7,131 nt of DNA from CAXXIC01 sp964534355 (GCA_964534355.1 CAZHNZ010000170.1:1-7131), one strand, 5' to 3'; positions 1 to 7,038 are shown, counted from the stretch's first letter. Translations and numbers: made by a program. The notes: generated by a model not told the origin, from the sequence alone.

Positions 1-1082
1 GTTTTCTTTTTGAGGTCGTCAATCATCTGATGTCCGTGATCGGGACGCATTGGAATTGAACATTTACGGGCCTGCTGCACTTCGAGAAGCGCCTTCATAA
101 CGCCATACATATCCACATCGCCTTCGAGGTGATTGTCTTCGTAGAAATTTCCTTCTTCGTCGCGACGGGTACTGCGGAAGTGCACAAAGTTGATGCGCGG
201 ACCAAACTCTTTCAGCATATCTGCCAGCTCATTATCAGAACGAACACCGAAAGAGCCAGTGCAGAGACAAAGTCCGTTCGATTTGTTGGGGACTTCGGCA
301 AAAAGCTTACGCACATCATCGGCTTTGCTCAGGATTCGGGGCAAACCCAAAATCGGATAGGGAGGATCGTCGGGGTGAATCACCAACTCTACACCGGCTT
401 CGTCAGCCACCGGCGTTATTTCGCGCAGGAAATAGATCAGATTTGAACGCAGTTTTTCAGCATCCACATCTTTGTATCTATCGAGCGCCAACTGAAACTG
501 CTCTACCGTAAAGCTCTCTTCAGAGCCCGGCAGCCCGGCAATCATATTGCGGGTGAGCAAATGCTTCTCGTCGTCAGACATAGCTTCGAAACGGGCAGTC
601 GCTTTGGCTATTTGCTCCGGCGAATAGTCTTTTTCGGCGTTCGGACGCTTCAGAATAAACAAATCGAAAGCCACAAAAGCAGCCATTTCGAAACGCAGAG
701 CCTTTGAGCCGTCGGGCAGAGTATAGGCCAGATCGGTACGGGTCCAGTCCAGAACCGGCATAAAATTATAGGTCACAATATTTACCCCACAAGCACCCAG
801 ATTGCTGAGCGACTGTTTGTAATTGTCAATGTAACGCTGAAAATCGCCTGTTTGAGTTTTGATATGCTCGTGTACCGGCACACTCTCAACCACAGACCAC
901 ACCAAACCGGCATCTGCGATTAGTTGTTTCCGTTTCTCAATCTCTTCGATTGTCCATACCTCACCGTTGGGAATATGATGCAGCGCATTGACCACATCTG
1001 TTGCGCCGGCCTGGCGAATATCCCACAAACTGACAGGATCATTCGGGCCATACCACCGCCACGATTGTTTGCATAAATACAT
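1..1082 (-). CDS. uxuA: D-mannonate dehydratase UxuA, C-terminus cut by window edge
   Basis: UxuA dehydrates D-mannonate to 2-keto-3-deoxy-D-gluconate in the cytoplasm, a late step of glucuronate catabolism. The minus-strand frame is open from the ATG at 1082-1080 to the window edge, giving 360 codons; E. coli UxuA is about 394 residues, so roughly the last 30-40 residues are missing. Recognisable stretches are WRWYGPNDPVSLWDI near residue 8, HHIPNGEVW, VIHPDDPP (His236), CLCTGS (Cys272/Cys274), NFVHFRST (His301) and MRPDHGHQ (Asp348, His349, His351). By analogy with characterised mannonate dehydratases of this TIM-barrel metal-dependent family, His236, a Cys of the CLC pair, His301 and Asp348 are the likely divalent-metal ligands (inference). 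The start at 1082 is the only in-frame ATG upstream of the conserved WRWYGP; another ATG at 1074 is out of frame. No Shine-Dalgarno site is seen. It lies 86 bases downstream of the SDR gene on the same strand, probably one operon. Identity is secure. Confidence 0.96.
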   Translation of the reverse strand, partial: MYLCKQSWRWYGPNDPVSLWDIRQAGATDVVNALHHIPNGEVWTIEEIEKRKQLIADAGLVWSVVESVPVHEHIKTQTGDFQRYIDNYKQSLSNLGACGVNIVTYNFMPVLDWTRTDLAYTLPDGSKALRFEMAAFVAFDLFILKRPNAEKDYSPEQIAKATARFEAMSDDEKHLLTRNMIAGLPGSEESFTVEQFQLALDRYKDVDAEKLRSNLIYFLREITPVADEAGVELVIHPDDPPYPILGLPRILSKADDVRKLFAEVPNKSNGLCLCTGSFGVRSDNELADMLKEFGPRINFVHFRSTRRDEEGNFYEDNHLEGDVDMYGVMKALLEVQQARKCSIPMRPDHGHQMIDDLKKK

Positions 1083-1125
1083 AGTATTGTTGTTTTATTC
1101 GTTTATAATTCACGTTTTAATTCAT

Positions 1126-1149
1126 AATGCATATTTTTTCCAATGCATA
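1126..1149. repeat. Short tandem AATGCATA direct repeat between the SDR gene and uxuA
   Basis: The octamer AATGCATA occurs at 1126-1133 and again at 1142-1149, a period of 16 bases, inside the 86-base gap between the SDR gene and uxuA. Its ATGCAT core is self-complementary, so the two copies could also pair with each other across a 10-base loop. This could be a regulator site, an mRNA structure, or chance in AT-rich spacer. Only the sequence pattern is certain. Confidence 0.35.
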
Positions 1150-1168
1150 ATTGGAGAAAACGGGCTTT

Positions 1169-1981
1169 TTAGATAGAGAAGGCGTCGAAACCACCATCGA
1201 TAACCGTTAGTGTGCCGGTTACAAATTTAGAGGCGTCGCTGGCCAACCATTGCAGGGTACCCAACAACTCATCAGCCTCACCGAAGCGACCAAAAGGAGT
1301 ATGAGCAATAATCTGTTTTGCACGATCGGTATAAGAGCCATCGGGATTGGTGAGTAATGCACGGTTTTGATCGGTGAGGAAGAAACCGGGTGCAATGGCA
1401 TTTACACGCAGTCCGGGGCCAAATTTAATAGCCAACTCACCCGCCATATATTTTGTAAAATTGGTTACAGCAGCTTTTGCAGTACCATATCCGCAAACAC
1501 GGGTCAGAGGACGGATAGCAGATTCGGATGAAATATTGATAACTACCCCCTCTTTTTGCTCAGCCATCGCTTTCGAGAAAACCATTGTAGGCAGAATAGT
1601 GCCAAACAGATTCAGATCGACCACTTTTTTAAAGGCATCCACATCGAGATCGAAAATTGTTTTATCGGGAGCAATGGTTGCACCGGGCATATTTCCGCCG
1701 GCACCATTGATCAACACATCAATGCGCCCGTATTTGGCCATGATTGTTTCAAAATTAGCCTCAAGCACCTCTTTGCTCAACACATCGGTGAGAACAAAAA
1801 AAGCCTCATTTCCTTCTGCTTTTACAGCATTTACCAAAGCCTCGCCTACTTCGGCCAAGCGATCGAGAACAACCACCTTTGCCCCTTGTTCGGCAAAATG
1901 ATGCACCATGGAAGTTCCCAAAATTCCGGCTCCGCCTGTAATCAGGATTACCTTGTCTTTTACAGAAAAAAGATTTTTCAT
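1169..1981 (-). CDS. uxuB: SDR-family oxidoreductase, probable D-mannonate oxidoreductase (fructuronate reductase)
   Basis: A 270-residue classical short-chain dehydrogenase. It has a Rossmann glycine motif TGGAGILG (residues 15-22), Asp40 at the end of the second strand (suggesting NAD rather than NADP), NGAG at 92-95, Asn124, the catalytic serine in ISSES (Ser151 or Ser152), and YGTAK with Tyr165 and Lys169. The IAPGFFLT and DGGF segments near the C-terminus are also typical. The complete Asn-Ser-Tyr-Lys tetrad predicts activity. Because uxuA follows on the same strand, I infer that it interconverts D-fructuronate and D-mannonate, like the SDR enzyme YjmF/UxuB of Bacillus subtilis; this is unrelated in fold to the long-chain UxuB of E. 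coli. I chose ATG 1981, not the longer reading to 2044: the extra 21 residues lack family character, and a promoter-like box sits inside that stretch. The SDR assignment is very safe, the substrate less so; it could act on another sugar acid or polyol. Confidence 0.78.
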   Translation of the reverse strand: MKNLFSVKDKVILITGGAGILGTSMVHHFAEQGAKVVVLDRLAEVGEALVNAVKAEGNEAFFVLTDVLSKEVLEANFETIMAKYGRIDVLINGAGGNMPGATIAPDKTIFDLDVDAFKKVVDLNLFGTILPTMVFSKAMAEQKEGVVINISSESAIRPLTRVCGYGTAKAAVTNFTKYMAGELAIKFGPGLRVNAIAPGFFLTDQNRALLTNPDGSYTDRAKQIIAHTPFGRFGEADELLGTLQWLASDASKFVTGTLTVIDGGFDAFSI

Positions 1982-2020
1982 TGTGATATTTTTTAATTGA
2001 AAAGAGTTTATTGATTGGCA

Positions 2021-2028
2021 CAAAAGTA
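2021..2028 (-). promoter_or_regulatory. Putative Bacteroidetes-type -7 box for the SDR-uxuA operon
   Basis: On the minus strand these bases read TACTTTTG, matching the TAnnTTTG -7 consensus used by the primary sigma factor of Bacteroidetes. The box is 39 bases upstream of the SDR start codon, which would give a short leader of roughly 30 bases. I do not find a TTTG -33 element at the expected 19-21 base spacing, so this is a half-supported promoter. Confidence 0.45.
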
Positions 2029-2222
2029 CAAAAACAAACAACATAAATGCTGTTTAAATGTCAAAAAAACAGGCATTCGATGTAAACTATTCCCACAATG
2101 CGTATTCGATTGCGCAAAACAGAACAAGCGTTCGGCATGAAGACAAGGTAAAGCGGAACAGAATAATTGGCGAAAAGTTCAAATGTTTTGATTTAAAAGA
2201 ATTATATTCTGAAAATAATAAT

Positions 2223-2230
2223 TACTTTTG
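2223..2230 (+). promoter_or_regulatory. Putative Bacteroidetes-type -7 box for the nuo operon
   Basis: The plus strand reads TACTTTTG followed by CGCC, a full match to the TAnnTTTG -7 consensus and the only one on this strand in the intergenic region. It would start transcription near 2237, leaving a leader of about 120 bases before nuoA. A TTTG occurs upstream at 2187-2190, but its 32-base spacing is too long for a standard -33 element. The long leader leaves room for post-transcriptional control, though no defined structure is evident. Confidence 0.45.
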
Positions 2231-2359
2231 CGCCGAAATTGTCTCTAAACGGATTCTTGTCTTTTTGACTAAAATACAGACAGACCGGCATCCAAAGGAA
2301 AACAAATCAACCCAAAAAAAGCGAAATTTAATAACAAATTTTAAACCAATAGTAACAAT

Positions 2360-2710
2360 ATGAATTCTGAAATGTTTCTTGTCGTATTCTTTACGGCATT
2401 AGTATTGGTGGCCGGTGGATTGGGAGTAGCTCTTCTGATATCGCCGAAGTCATTCAATCCGCAAAAAAGCGAAACGTACGAATGTGGAATTCCTACGCGC
2501 GGAACATCGTGGATGCAATTCAAGGTAGGGTACTATCTTTTTGCCATCCTTTATCTGATGTTTGATGTAGAAACCGTGCTGTTGTTCCCCTGGGCTGTAA
2601 CAGTCCGCGAACTGGGTATCAACGGTTTGGTAACAATCATTGTCTTCTTGTTTATTTTATTACTCGGACTGGCCTACGCCTGGAAGAAAGGAGCACTGGA
2701 ATGGAAGTAA
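2360..2710 (+). CDS. nuoA: NADH-quinone oxidoreductase (complex I) subunit A
   Basis: A small inner-membrane subunit of complex I located at the junction of the membrane arm with the quinone chamber. The 116-residue product has three predicted membrane helices (about 5-27, 57-79 and 89-108). The loop after helix 1 carries the family motif YECG (Cys42 is the conserved cysteine of the ND3-type loop), and FDVE (Asp69, Glu71) lies in helix 2, where conserved acidic residues are expected. The length is typical for NuoA/NdhC-type proteins and shorter than the 147 residues in E. coli. It is the first gene of the nuo operon; ATG 2360 begins directly before the hydrophobic first helix. No Shine-Dalgarno site precedes it, only an A-rich leader. 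Its 3' end overlaps nuoB by 10 bases. Confidence 0.96.
   Translation: MNSEMFLVVFFTALVLVAGGLGVALLISPKSFNPQKSETYECGIPTRGTSWMQFKVGYYLFAILYLMFDVETVLLFPWAVTVRELGINGLVTIIVFLFILLLGLAYAWKKGALEWK
2687..2693 (+). promoter_or_regulatory. Strong Shine-Dalgarno site for nuoB inside nuoA
   Basis: AAAGGAG lies seven bases before the nuoB ATG at 2701, within the last codons of nuoA. It is the best anti-Shine-Dalgarno match at any start codon in this window; the other genes have A-rich leaders only. It supports ATG 2701 as the nuoB start despite the overlap with nuoA. Confidence 0.6.
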
Positions 2711-3270
2711 AAAACATTTATATCAAAGGAATCAAACACGAGGAGTTTAACGACAACGAATACCTCGAAAACATGGTGCAGGAACTTCGCGCAGGCGGAG
2801 TTGACATCATGACCGGTGCGCTGGACGATCTGATTAACTGGGGACGTTCGAATTCTGTATGGCCACTGACATTTGCCACAAGCTGTTGTGGTATTGAGTT
2901 TATGAGTGTGGGTGCTGCCCGTCACGACTTTGCCCGCTTTGGGTTTGAGGTGACGCGTTCGAGCCCCCGTCAGGCAGATGTGATTATTGTTGCAGGAACC
3001 ATTGTTCACAAAATGGCACCAATTCTGAAACGTTTGTACGATCAAATGGCAGAGCCCAAATACGTGATTGCCATGGGTAGTTGCGCTATTTCCGGCGGCC
3101 CGTTCTGCAACTCATACCACGTTGTAAACAACATCAACGAAATATTACCTGTGGATGTATATGTTCCCGGTTGCCCGCCCCGTCCCGAAGCGCTGCTGTA
3201 TGGCATGATGCAACTGCAACGAAAAATCAAATTAGAAAACTTTTTGCACAAAGCAAAAGAGAAGAAATAA
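2701..3270 (+). CDS. nuoB: NADH-quinone oxidoreductase subunit B (cluster N2 protein)
   Basis: NuoB binds cluster N2, the last iron-sulfur cluster before quinone, at the interface with NuoD and NuoH. The 189-residue product has the tandem cysteines Cys62-Cys63 in TSCCGIEF, Cys128 in GSCAISGG and Cys158 in VPGCPPRPE, the four expected N2 ligands. The RSSPRQAD segment (residues 86-93) and the invariant GSCA and PGCPPRPE blocks are all intact. It is somewhat shorter than the 220-residue E. coli protein, mainly at the ends. Translation is probably coupled to nuoA through the 10-base overlap and its own strong ribosome site. nuoCD follows after 6 bases. The related [NiFe]-hydrogenase small subunits share this fold, but the neighbouring nuo genes settle the identity. 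Confidence 0.97.
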   Translation: MEVKNIYIKGIKHEEFNDNEYLENMVQELRAGGVDIMTGALDDLINWGRSNSVWPLTFATSCCGIEFMSVGAARHDFARFGFEVTRSSPRQADVIIVAGTIVHKMAPILKRLYDQMAEPKYVIAMGSCAISGGPFCNSYHVVNNINEILPVDVYVPGCPPRPEALLYGMMQLQRKIKLENFLHKAKEKK

Positions 3271-3276
3271 TCAGAT

Positions 3277-4902
3277 ATGGAGATTAAAGATAAAATCATT
3301 AGCCTGCTGCCCGATGCAGCGATTACAGAAGGCCAATACCTGACAGCCACCATACCTTCAGACAAATTGCACGAATCCATAAAAAGATTGCGTTTCGATG
3401 AAAGCACCTGGTTTGACTACCTTATGAGCTTAACAGGTTATGACGATGGCGCCAATCTGGGCGTTGTCTATTACCTCTCCTCTTCGCGCTTCCCACAGAA
3501 TGTACTGGTGGTAAAAACCTTTACCGCAGAACGCGAAGATGCACAACTCTTTTCTATCAGCGATATTTACGAAACAGCCAACCTCAACGAACGCGAAGTA
3601 TTTGGTTTGATGGGGATTCGCTTTATCAACCACCCCGATATGCGGAAACTATTTCTGCGCACCGAGTGGGTTGGTTTTCCGCTGCGTAAAGATTACAATG
3701 CCGATCCGGCCATCAATCCGATAAACATCGAAAGTAATCCGGAATCGGATGTACTGACCAAACTGACCTTCACGCACGAAGGTGTGGTGGAAACAGAAGA
3801 GAAGATTTTTGAAGATGATGAATATGTGGTCAATATCGGACCTCAACACCCGGCTACCCACGGTGTATTGCACTTCCGGGTTTCGCTGAATGGTGAAATT
3901 GTAAAGAAAATCGACCTCAATTGCGGGTATATCCACCGCGGCATAGAGAAACTGGCCGAGAGCATGACCTACCCGCAAATATTGCACATGACAGACCGTC
4001 TGGACTACCTGTCGGCACACATCAACCGCCATGCACTCTGCATGTGTGTAGAGAATGCGCTGCAACTGGAAGTGCCACCCCGTGCACAATACATCCGCAC
4101 CATTATGGATGAGCTCACCCGTGTGGCCTCTCACTTGTTGGGCTGGGCTTGTATGTGCATGGATATGGGTGCTCTGACTGCCTTTATCTACGGTATGCGC
4201 GACCGCGAAATTATTCTCGACATGTTTGAAGAGACCTGCGGTGGTCGTCTGATTACCAATTACAATGTGATTGGTGGTGTTATGGCCGATTTACACCCCA
4301 ACTTCCTGCAACGTGTTCGCGATTTCATTCCCTATATGCACAAAATGCTGAAAGAGTATCATCAGGTCTTCACCGGCAATGTGATTGCCCGCGAGCGTAT
4401 GATCGGCATTGGCAACCTGACCAAAGAAGAGGCTATCTCTTATGGTGTAACCGGTCCTTCGGGTCGTGCATCGGGTTTCCGTTGCGATGTGCGAAAAGTA
4501 GCCCCTTATGCGGCCTACGACAAAGTAAAGTTCAACGAAGTAGTGCGCGAAGAGGGCGACACCTATGCCCGCTACGTCATTCGTCTGGATGAAATAGTAG
4601 AGTCTCTGAACATACTGGAACAACTGATCGAAACAATACCCGATGGCGAAATTGCGGCCAAGACCAAAGCGATAATCCGACTGCCCGAAGGCGATTTCTA
4701 CGCTCGTGTAGAGGCTGCCCGCGGCGAATTCGGGGTTTACATTTCGAGCAAGGGTGACAAAACGCCTTACCGCGTAAAATTCCGTTCACCATCGATGACA
4801 CTGGTAGGCGTGGTAGATAAGCTGACCCGTGGCGAAAAGATTGCCGACTTAATTGCTATCGGTGGTTCGCTCGACTACGTAGTGCCCGATATCGACAGAT
4901 AA
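3277..4902 (+). CDS. nuoCD: NADH-quinone oxidoreductase, fused subunits C and D
   Basis: A 541-residue fusion of the 30-kDa (NuoC) and 49-kDa (NuoD) peripheral-arm subunits. Residues about 1-145 form the NuoC domain with its signature ERE.FGLMGI.F..HPD.R (105-123) and the PLRKDY end. Residues about 146-180 are an acidic linker. From about 182 onward is NuoD: GPQHPATHG (188-196), CGYIHRGIEK (216-225), DRLDY (240-244), VTGPSGRASG (391-400) and the conserved C-terminal DIDR. His195 and Tyr244 align by motif and by their 49-residue spacing with the quinone-headgroup His and Tyr known from Yarrowia and Thermus complex I, so quinone binding is expected to be intact. The cysteine pairs that hold NiFe in hydrogenases are not conserved, as normal for NuoD. 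E. coli NuoCD is about 600 residues; this one is compact, with a short NuoC domain. No frameshift is seen. ATG 3277 lies 6 bases after nuoB; nuoH follows after 47 bases with no nuoEFG between. Confidence 0.96.
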   Translation: MEIKDKIISLLPDAAITEGQYLTATIPSDKLHESIKRLRFDESTWFDYLMSLTGYDDGANLGVVYYLSSSRFPQNVLVVKTFTAEREDAQLFSISDIYETANLNEREVFGLMGIRFINHPDMRKLFLRTEWVGFPLRKDYNADPAINPINIESNPESDVLTKLTFTHEGVVETEEKIFEDDEYVVNIGPQHPATHGVLHFRVSLNGEIVKKIDLNCGYIHRGIEKLAESMTYPQILHMTDRLDYLSAHINRHALCMCVENALQLEVPPRAQYIRTIMDELTRVASHLLGWACMCMDMGALTAFIYGMRDREIILDMFEETCGGRLITNYNVIGGVMADLHPNFLQRVRDFIPYMHKMLKEYHQVFTGNVIARERMIGIGNLTKEEAISYGVTGPSGRASGFRCDVRKVAPYAAYDKVKFNEVVREEGDTYARYVIRLDEIVESLNILEQLIETIPDGEIAAKTKAIIRLPEGDFYARVEAARGEFGVYISSKGDKTPYRVKFRSPSMTLVGVVDKLTRGEKIADLIAIGGSLDYVVPDIDR

Positions 4903-4949
4903 TTTGAGAGAAAAAGAGTATATTAATAACCTTACAACTATTCTATAAA

Positions 4950-6026
4950 ATGTTTGATTTTGCAGTAGTTACGCAGTGGATCGACGAAGGATTGCGAAGC
5001 AGTATGCCCGAGTTTGCAGCATTAGCCATCGAGTTTGTGCTTGCAGGGGTAGTGATACTGACAGCTTACGCGGTGATTGCACTTGCCCTGATTTATGTGG
5101 AACGTAAAATATGCGCGTTCTTCCAATGCCGTATTGGCCCGAACCGGGTAGGAAAATACGGTATCATTCAAAGTATTGCCGATATGGTGAAGATGTTGAT
5201 CAAAGAGATCATTCCCATCAACCACATCGACAAATTTTTATTCTTTCTGGCGCCCTTTATCGTCGTGTTGGCTTCGTTGCTTTCATTTGGTGCCATCCCT
5301 TTTGCCAAAGGGCTTCATGCCATCGATTTCAATGTAGGTATTCTTTATATGCTGGCGGTTTCGTCGCTCGGCGTATTGGGTATTTTGCTGGCCGGATGGT
5401 CGAGTAACAACAAGTTTTCGATGATTGGTGCTATGCGAAGTGGTGCACAGATGATCAGCTACGAACTCTCGATAGGAATGTCGCTGCTTACCATGGTGGT
5501 TTTTGCCGGTACCATGCAGCTCTCTACCATCGTAGAGAAACAGGCTGATACCTGGTTTATTTTCAGTGGTCACCTTCCTGCATTTATCGCTTTTGTGATT
5601 TATCTGATTGCCGGACATGCCGAAACCAACCGCGGACCATTTGACCTTCCTGAGGCAGAGTCGGAACTAACAGCCGGTTACCACACCGAGTATTCGGGTA
5701 TTCAGTTCGGATTCTTCTATCTGGCCGAATATTTGAATATGTTTATTGTATCTGCCATTGCAACAACTGTCTTTTTGGGCGGATGGATGCCATTCCACAT
5801 TCCGGGATGGGATGCTTTCAACGGGGTAATGGATTACATCCCGTCAATTCTGTGGTTCTTCGGAAAAATTGGTGTTGTTGTGTTCCTGGGTCTCTGGGTA
5901 AGATGGACATTCCCCCGTTTGAGAATTGACCAATTGCTTCGTCTGGAATGGAAATACCTGTTGCCACTGAATATGATCAATCTGTTGATTATGGTTCTGG
6001 TTGTACTTTTCGGCTGGCATTTTTAA
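4950..6026 (+). CDS. nuoH: NADH-quinone oxidoreductase subunit H
   Basis: NuoH is the ND1-type membrane subunit that forms much of the quinone chamber and links it to the proton-pumping arm. The 358-residue product has about eight predicted membrane helices (near 30-50, 97-117, 128-149, 166-190, 207-222, 253-280, 303-320 and 336-355). Signature sequences are ERKICAFFQCRIGPNRVG (51-68) in the first cytoplasmic loop and AETNRGPFDLPEAESEL (224-240) followed by GYHTEYSG, the acidic loop facing the quinone site. It is slightly longer than the E. coli protein (about 325). ATG 4950 is preceded by an A-rich leader without a Shine-Dalgarno site. It directly follows nuoCD, where E. coli-type operons would have nuoE, nuoF and nuoG. 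nuoI begins 25 bases downstream. Confidence 0.97.
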   Translation: MFDFAVVTQWIDEGLRSSMPEFAALAIEFVLAGVVILTAYAVIALALIYVERKICAFFQCRIGPNRVGKYGIIQSIADMVKMLIKEIIPINHIDKFLFFLAPFIVVLASLLSFGAIPFAKGLHAIDFNVGILYMLAVSSLGVLGILLAGWSSNNKFSMIGAMRSGAQMISYELSIGMSLLTMVVFAGTMQLSTIVEKQADTWFIFSGHLPAFIAFVIYLIAGHAETNRGPFDLPEAESELTAGYHTEYSGIQFGFFYLAEYLNMFIVSAIATTVFLGGWMPFHIPGWDAFNGVMDYIPSILWFFGKIGVVVFLGLWVRWTFPRLRIDQLLRLEWKYLLPLNMINLLIMVLVVLFGWHF

Positions 6027-6051
6027 TTTAAAGTAAAAGAAAGATAGAAAT

Positions 6052-6519
6052 ATGGGAAGTTTAAAGAATTATATAACGGGTTTCGGAACCGGACTCTGGT
6101 CTCTGCTGATCGGGATGAAGATAACAATCATCAATCTGTTTCGTGCAAAGGTGACCCAACAATACCCCGAGAACCGCGACACACTGGTGATGTTCGACCG
6201 TTTCAGAGGCGAACTGGTGATGCCACACAACGCCAATAACGAGCACAAATGTACAGGTTGTGGAATTTGTCAGACAAACTGTCCGAACGGAACAATTATC
6301 ATCAAGACAAAAACCGAAACCACCGAAGAGGGAAAGAGCAAGAAAGCGCTGGACATCTACACCTATGATTTAGGGAAATGTACCTTCTGCAATCTGTGCG
6401 TTATCACCTGTCCGTCGAAGGCCATTGAGTTTTCTACTCAATTCGAAAACTCAGTATTCACCCGCGAGAAACTGGTTAGAAAGTTAAACCAAGAAGGATC
6501 CACCTTAGAAAAGAAATAA
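6052..6519 (+). CDS. nuoI: NADH-quinone oxidoreductase subunit I (two [4Fe-4S] ferredoxin)
   Basis: NuoI carries clusters N6a and N6b, which pass electrons to N2 in NuoB. The 155-residue protein has two complete CxxCxxCxxxCP motifs: Cys67, Cys70, Cys73, Cys77 and Cys110, Cys113, Cys116, Cys120. As in other NuoI proteins, the last Cys of one motif is expected to complete the other cluster. An amphipathic N-terminal segment (about 9-31) probably lies against NuoH and the membrane. A charged stretch rich in Lys, Glu and Thr (about 85-100) separates the two motifs. E. coli NuoI is 180 residues, so this is on the short side. Because nuoG is missing from the operon, this protein would be the outermost cluster carrier encoded here and the likely docking site for the electron donor (inference). 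nuoJ starts 3 bases later. Confidence 0.96.
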   Translation: MGSLKNYITGFGTGLWSLLIGMKITIINLFRAKVTQQYPENRDTLVMFDRFRGELVMPHNANNEHKCTGCGICQTNCPNGTIIIKTKTETTEEGKSKKALDIYTYDLGKCTFCNLCVITCPSKAIEFSTQFENSVFTREKLVRKLNQEGSTLEKK

Positions 6520-6522
6520 ACT

Positions 6523-7038
6523 ATGGAAATAGCTGCCAATGAGATTGTATTTTATGTGCTGTCCGTTATTATTGTCGTATTCTCGATACTGACCGTAACA
6601 ACAAGACGCATTTTACGTGCCGCCACCTACCTGCTGTTTGTCCTGATAGGCACAGCCGGACTCTACCTGCTACTCAATTATCATTTCCTTGCCGTAGTAC
6701 AAATAATGGTCTACGCCGGGGGTATAGTGGTACTGTTTATCTTCTCGATACTGCTGACAAGCCACGCCGGCGACAAGGCCGAGCCGCTTCGTCTGAAAGA
6801 CCGGTTGTTGGGATTGAGTGCAGCACTGGCCGGTGTAGCGCTGGTATTACCTGTTATTCTGATGAATACCTTCGGGCCAACCACACCTGTTGCTGCTGAT
6901 GAACAGATAGACATGACCGTGATCGGTTCAGCTCTGATGGGATCGGGCAAATATCAGTACATACTGCCTTTCGAGGCCATCAGTATATTGTTGCTGGCCT
7001 GTATTATCGGTGGAATATTAATAGCAAGAAAACGATAA
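6523..7038 (+). CDS. nuoJ: NADH-quinone oxidoreductase subunit J
   Basis: NuoJ is the ND6-type subunit of the membrane arm, next to NuoA, NuoH and NuoK. The 171-residue product has five predicted membrane helices (about 7-25, 31-50, 56-79, 96-115 and 147-167). The third contains VQIMVYAGGIVVLFIF (59-74), the conserved, partly unwound helix known to change conformation during complex I turnover. The last begins with LPFEAISILLL and ends in a basic IARKR tail. The polar loop at about 116-145 between helices 4 and 5 is the variable part of the family. E. coli NuoJ is 184 residues. The gene is tightly linked to nuoI upstream and nuoK (13 bases) downstream. Confidence 0.95.
   Translation: MEIAANEIVFYVLSVIIVVFSILTVTTRRILRAATYLLFVLIGTAGLYLLLNYHFLAVVQIMVYAGGIVVLFIFSILLTSHAGDKAEPLRLKDRLLGLSAALAGVALVLPVILMNTFGPTTPVAADEQIDMTVIGSALMGSGKYQYILPFEAISILLLACIIGGILIARKR

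Larger units (their letters stand above)
1982..2359. other. Divergent intergenic region between the uxu and nuo operons
   Basis: These 378 bases separate the two divergent operons and are much richer in A and T than the flanking genes. They contain one promoter-like -7 box facing each operon (2021-2028 minus, 2223-2230 plus). A 101-codon plus-strand frame (2058-2363) lies here, and its TGA overlaps the nuoA start as ATGA. Its product has no recognised domain and is mostly Lys, Asn, Ile and Ser as expected from AT-rich spacer, and the frame spans the proposed nuo promoter, so I do not call it a gene. I see no tRNA, no convincing hairpin terminator and no riboswitch. Confidence 0.6.

Noticed and set aside
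129..446. 105-codon plus-strand frame
   Set aside because: It is antisense to uxuA, whose frame is intact with clear family motifs throughout this stretch.
988..1176. 62-codon plus-strand frame covering the SDR-uxuA spacer
   Set aside because: It is antisense to the 5' end of uxuA and the end of the SDR gene, with no recognisable product or start signal.
1374..1901. 175-codon plus-strand frame opposite the SDR gene
   Set aside because: It is a shadow of a convincing minus-strand dehydrogenase gene; the protein shows no family resemblance.
1982..2044. 21-residue N-terminal extension of the SDR protein
   Set aside because: It might be read as a signal or membrane segment because of its hydrophobic beginning, but the enzyme is a cytosolic family, the Rossmann fold starts correctly from the ATG at 1981, and a TACTTTTG promoter box lies within the extension.
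2058..2363. 101-codon plus-strand frame just before nuoA, its TGA overlapping the nuoA ATG as ATGA
   Set aside because: The overlap looks like translational coupling, but the product has no recognised domain, its composition (Lys, Asn, Ile, Ser) follows the AT-rich spacer, and its start lies well upstream of the proposed nuo promoter. A conserved orthologue in related genomes would revive it.
4903..4949. Possible remnant of nuoE/F/G between nuoCD and nuoH
   Set aside because: The 47-base gap is AT-rich spacer in all frames and too short to hold a recognisable gene fragment.
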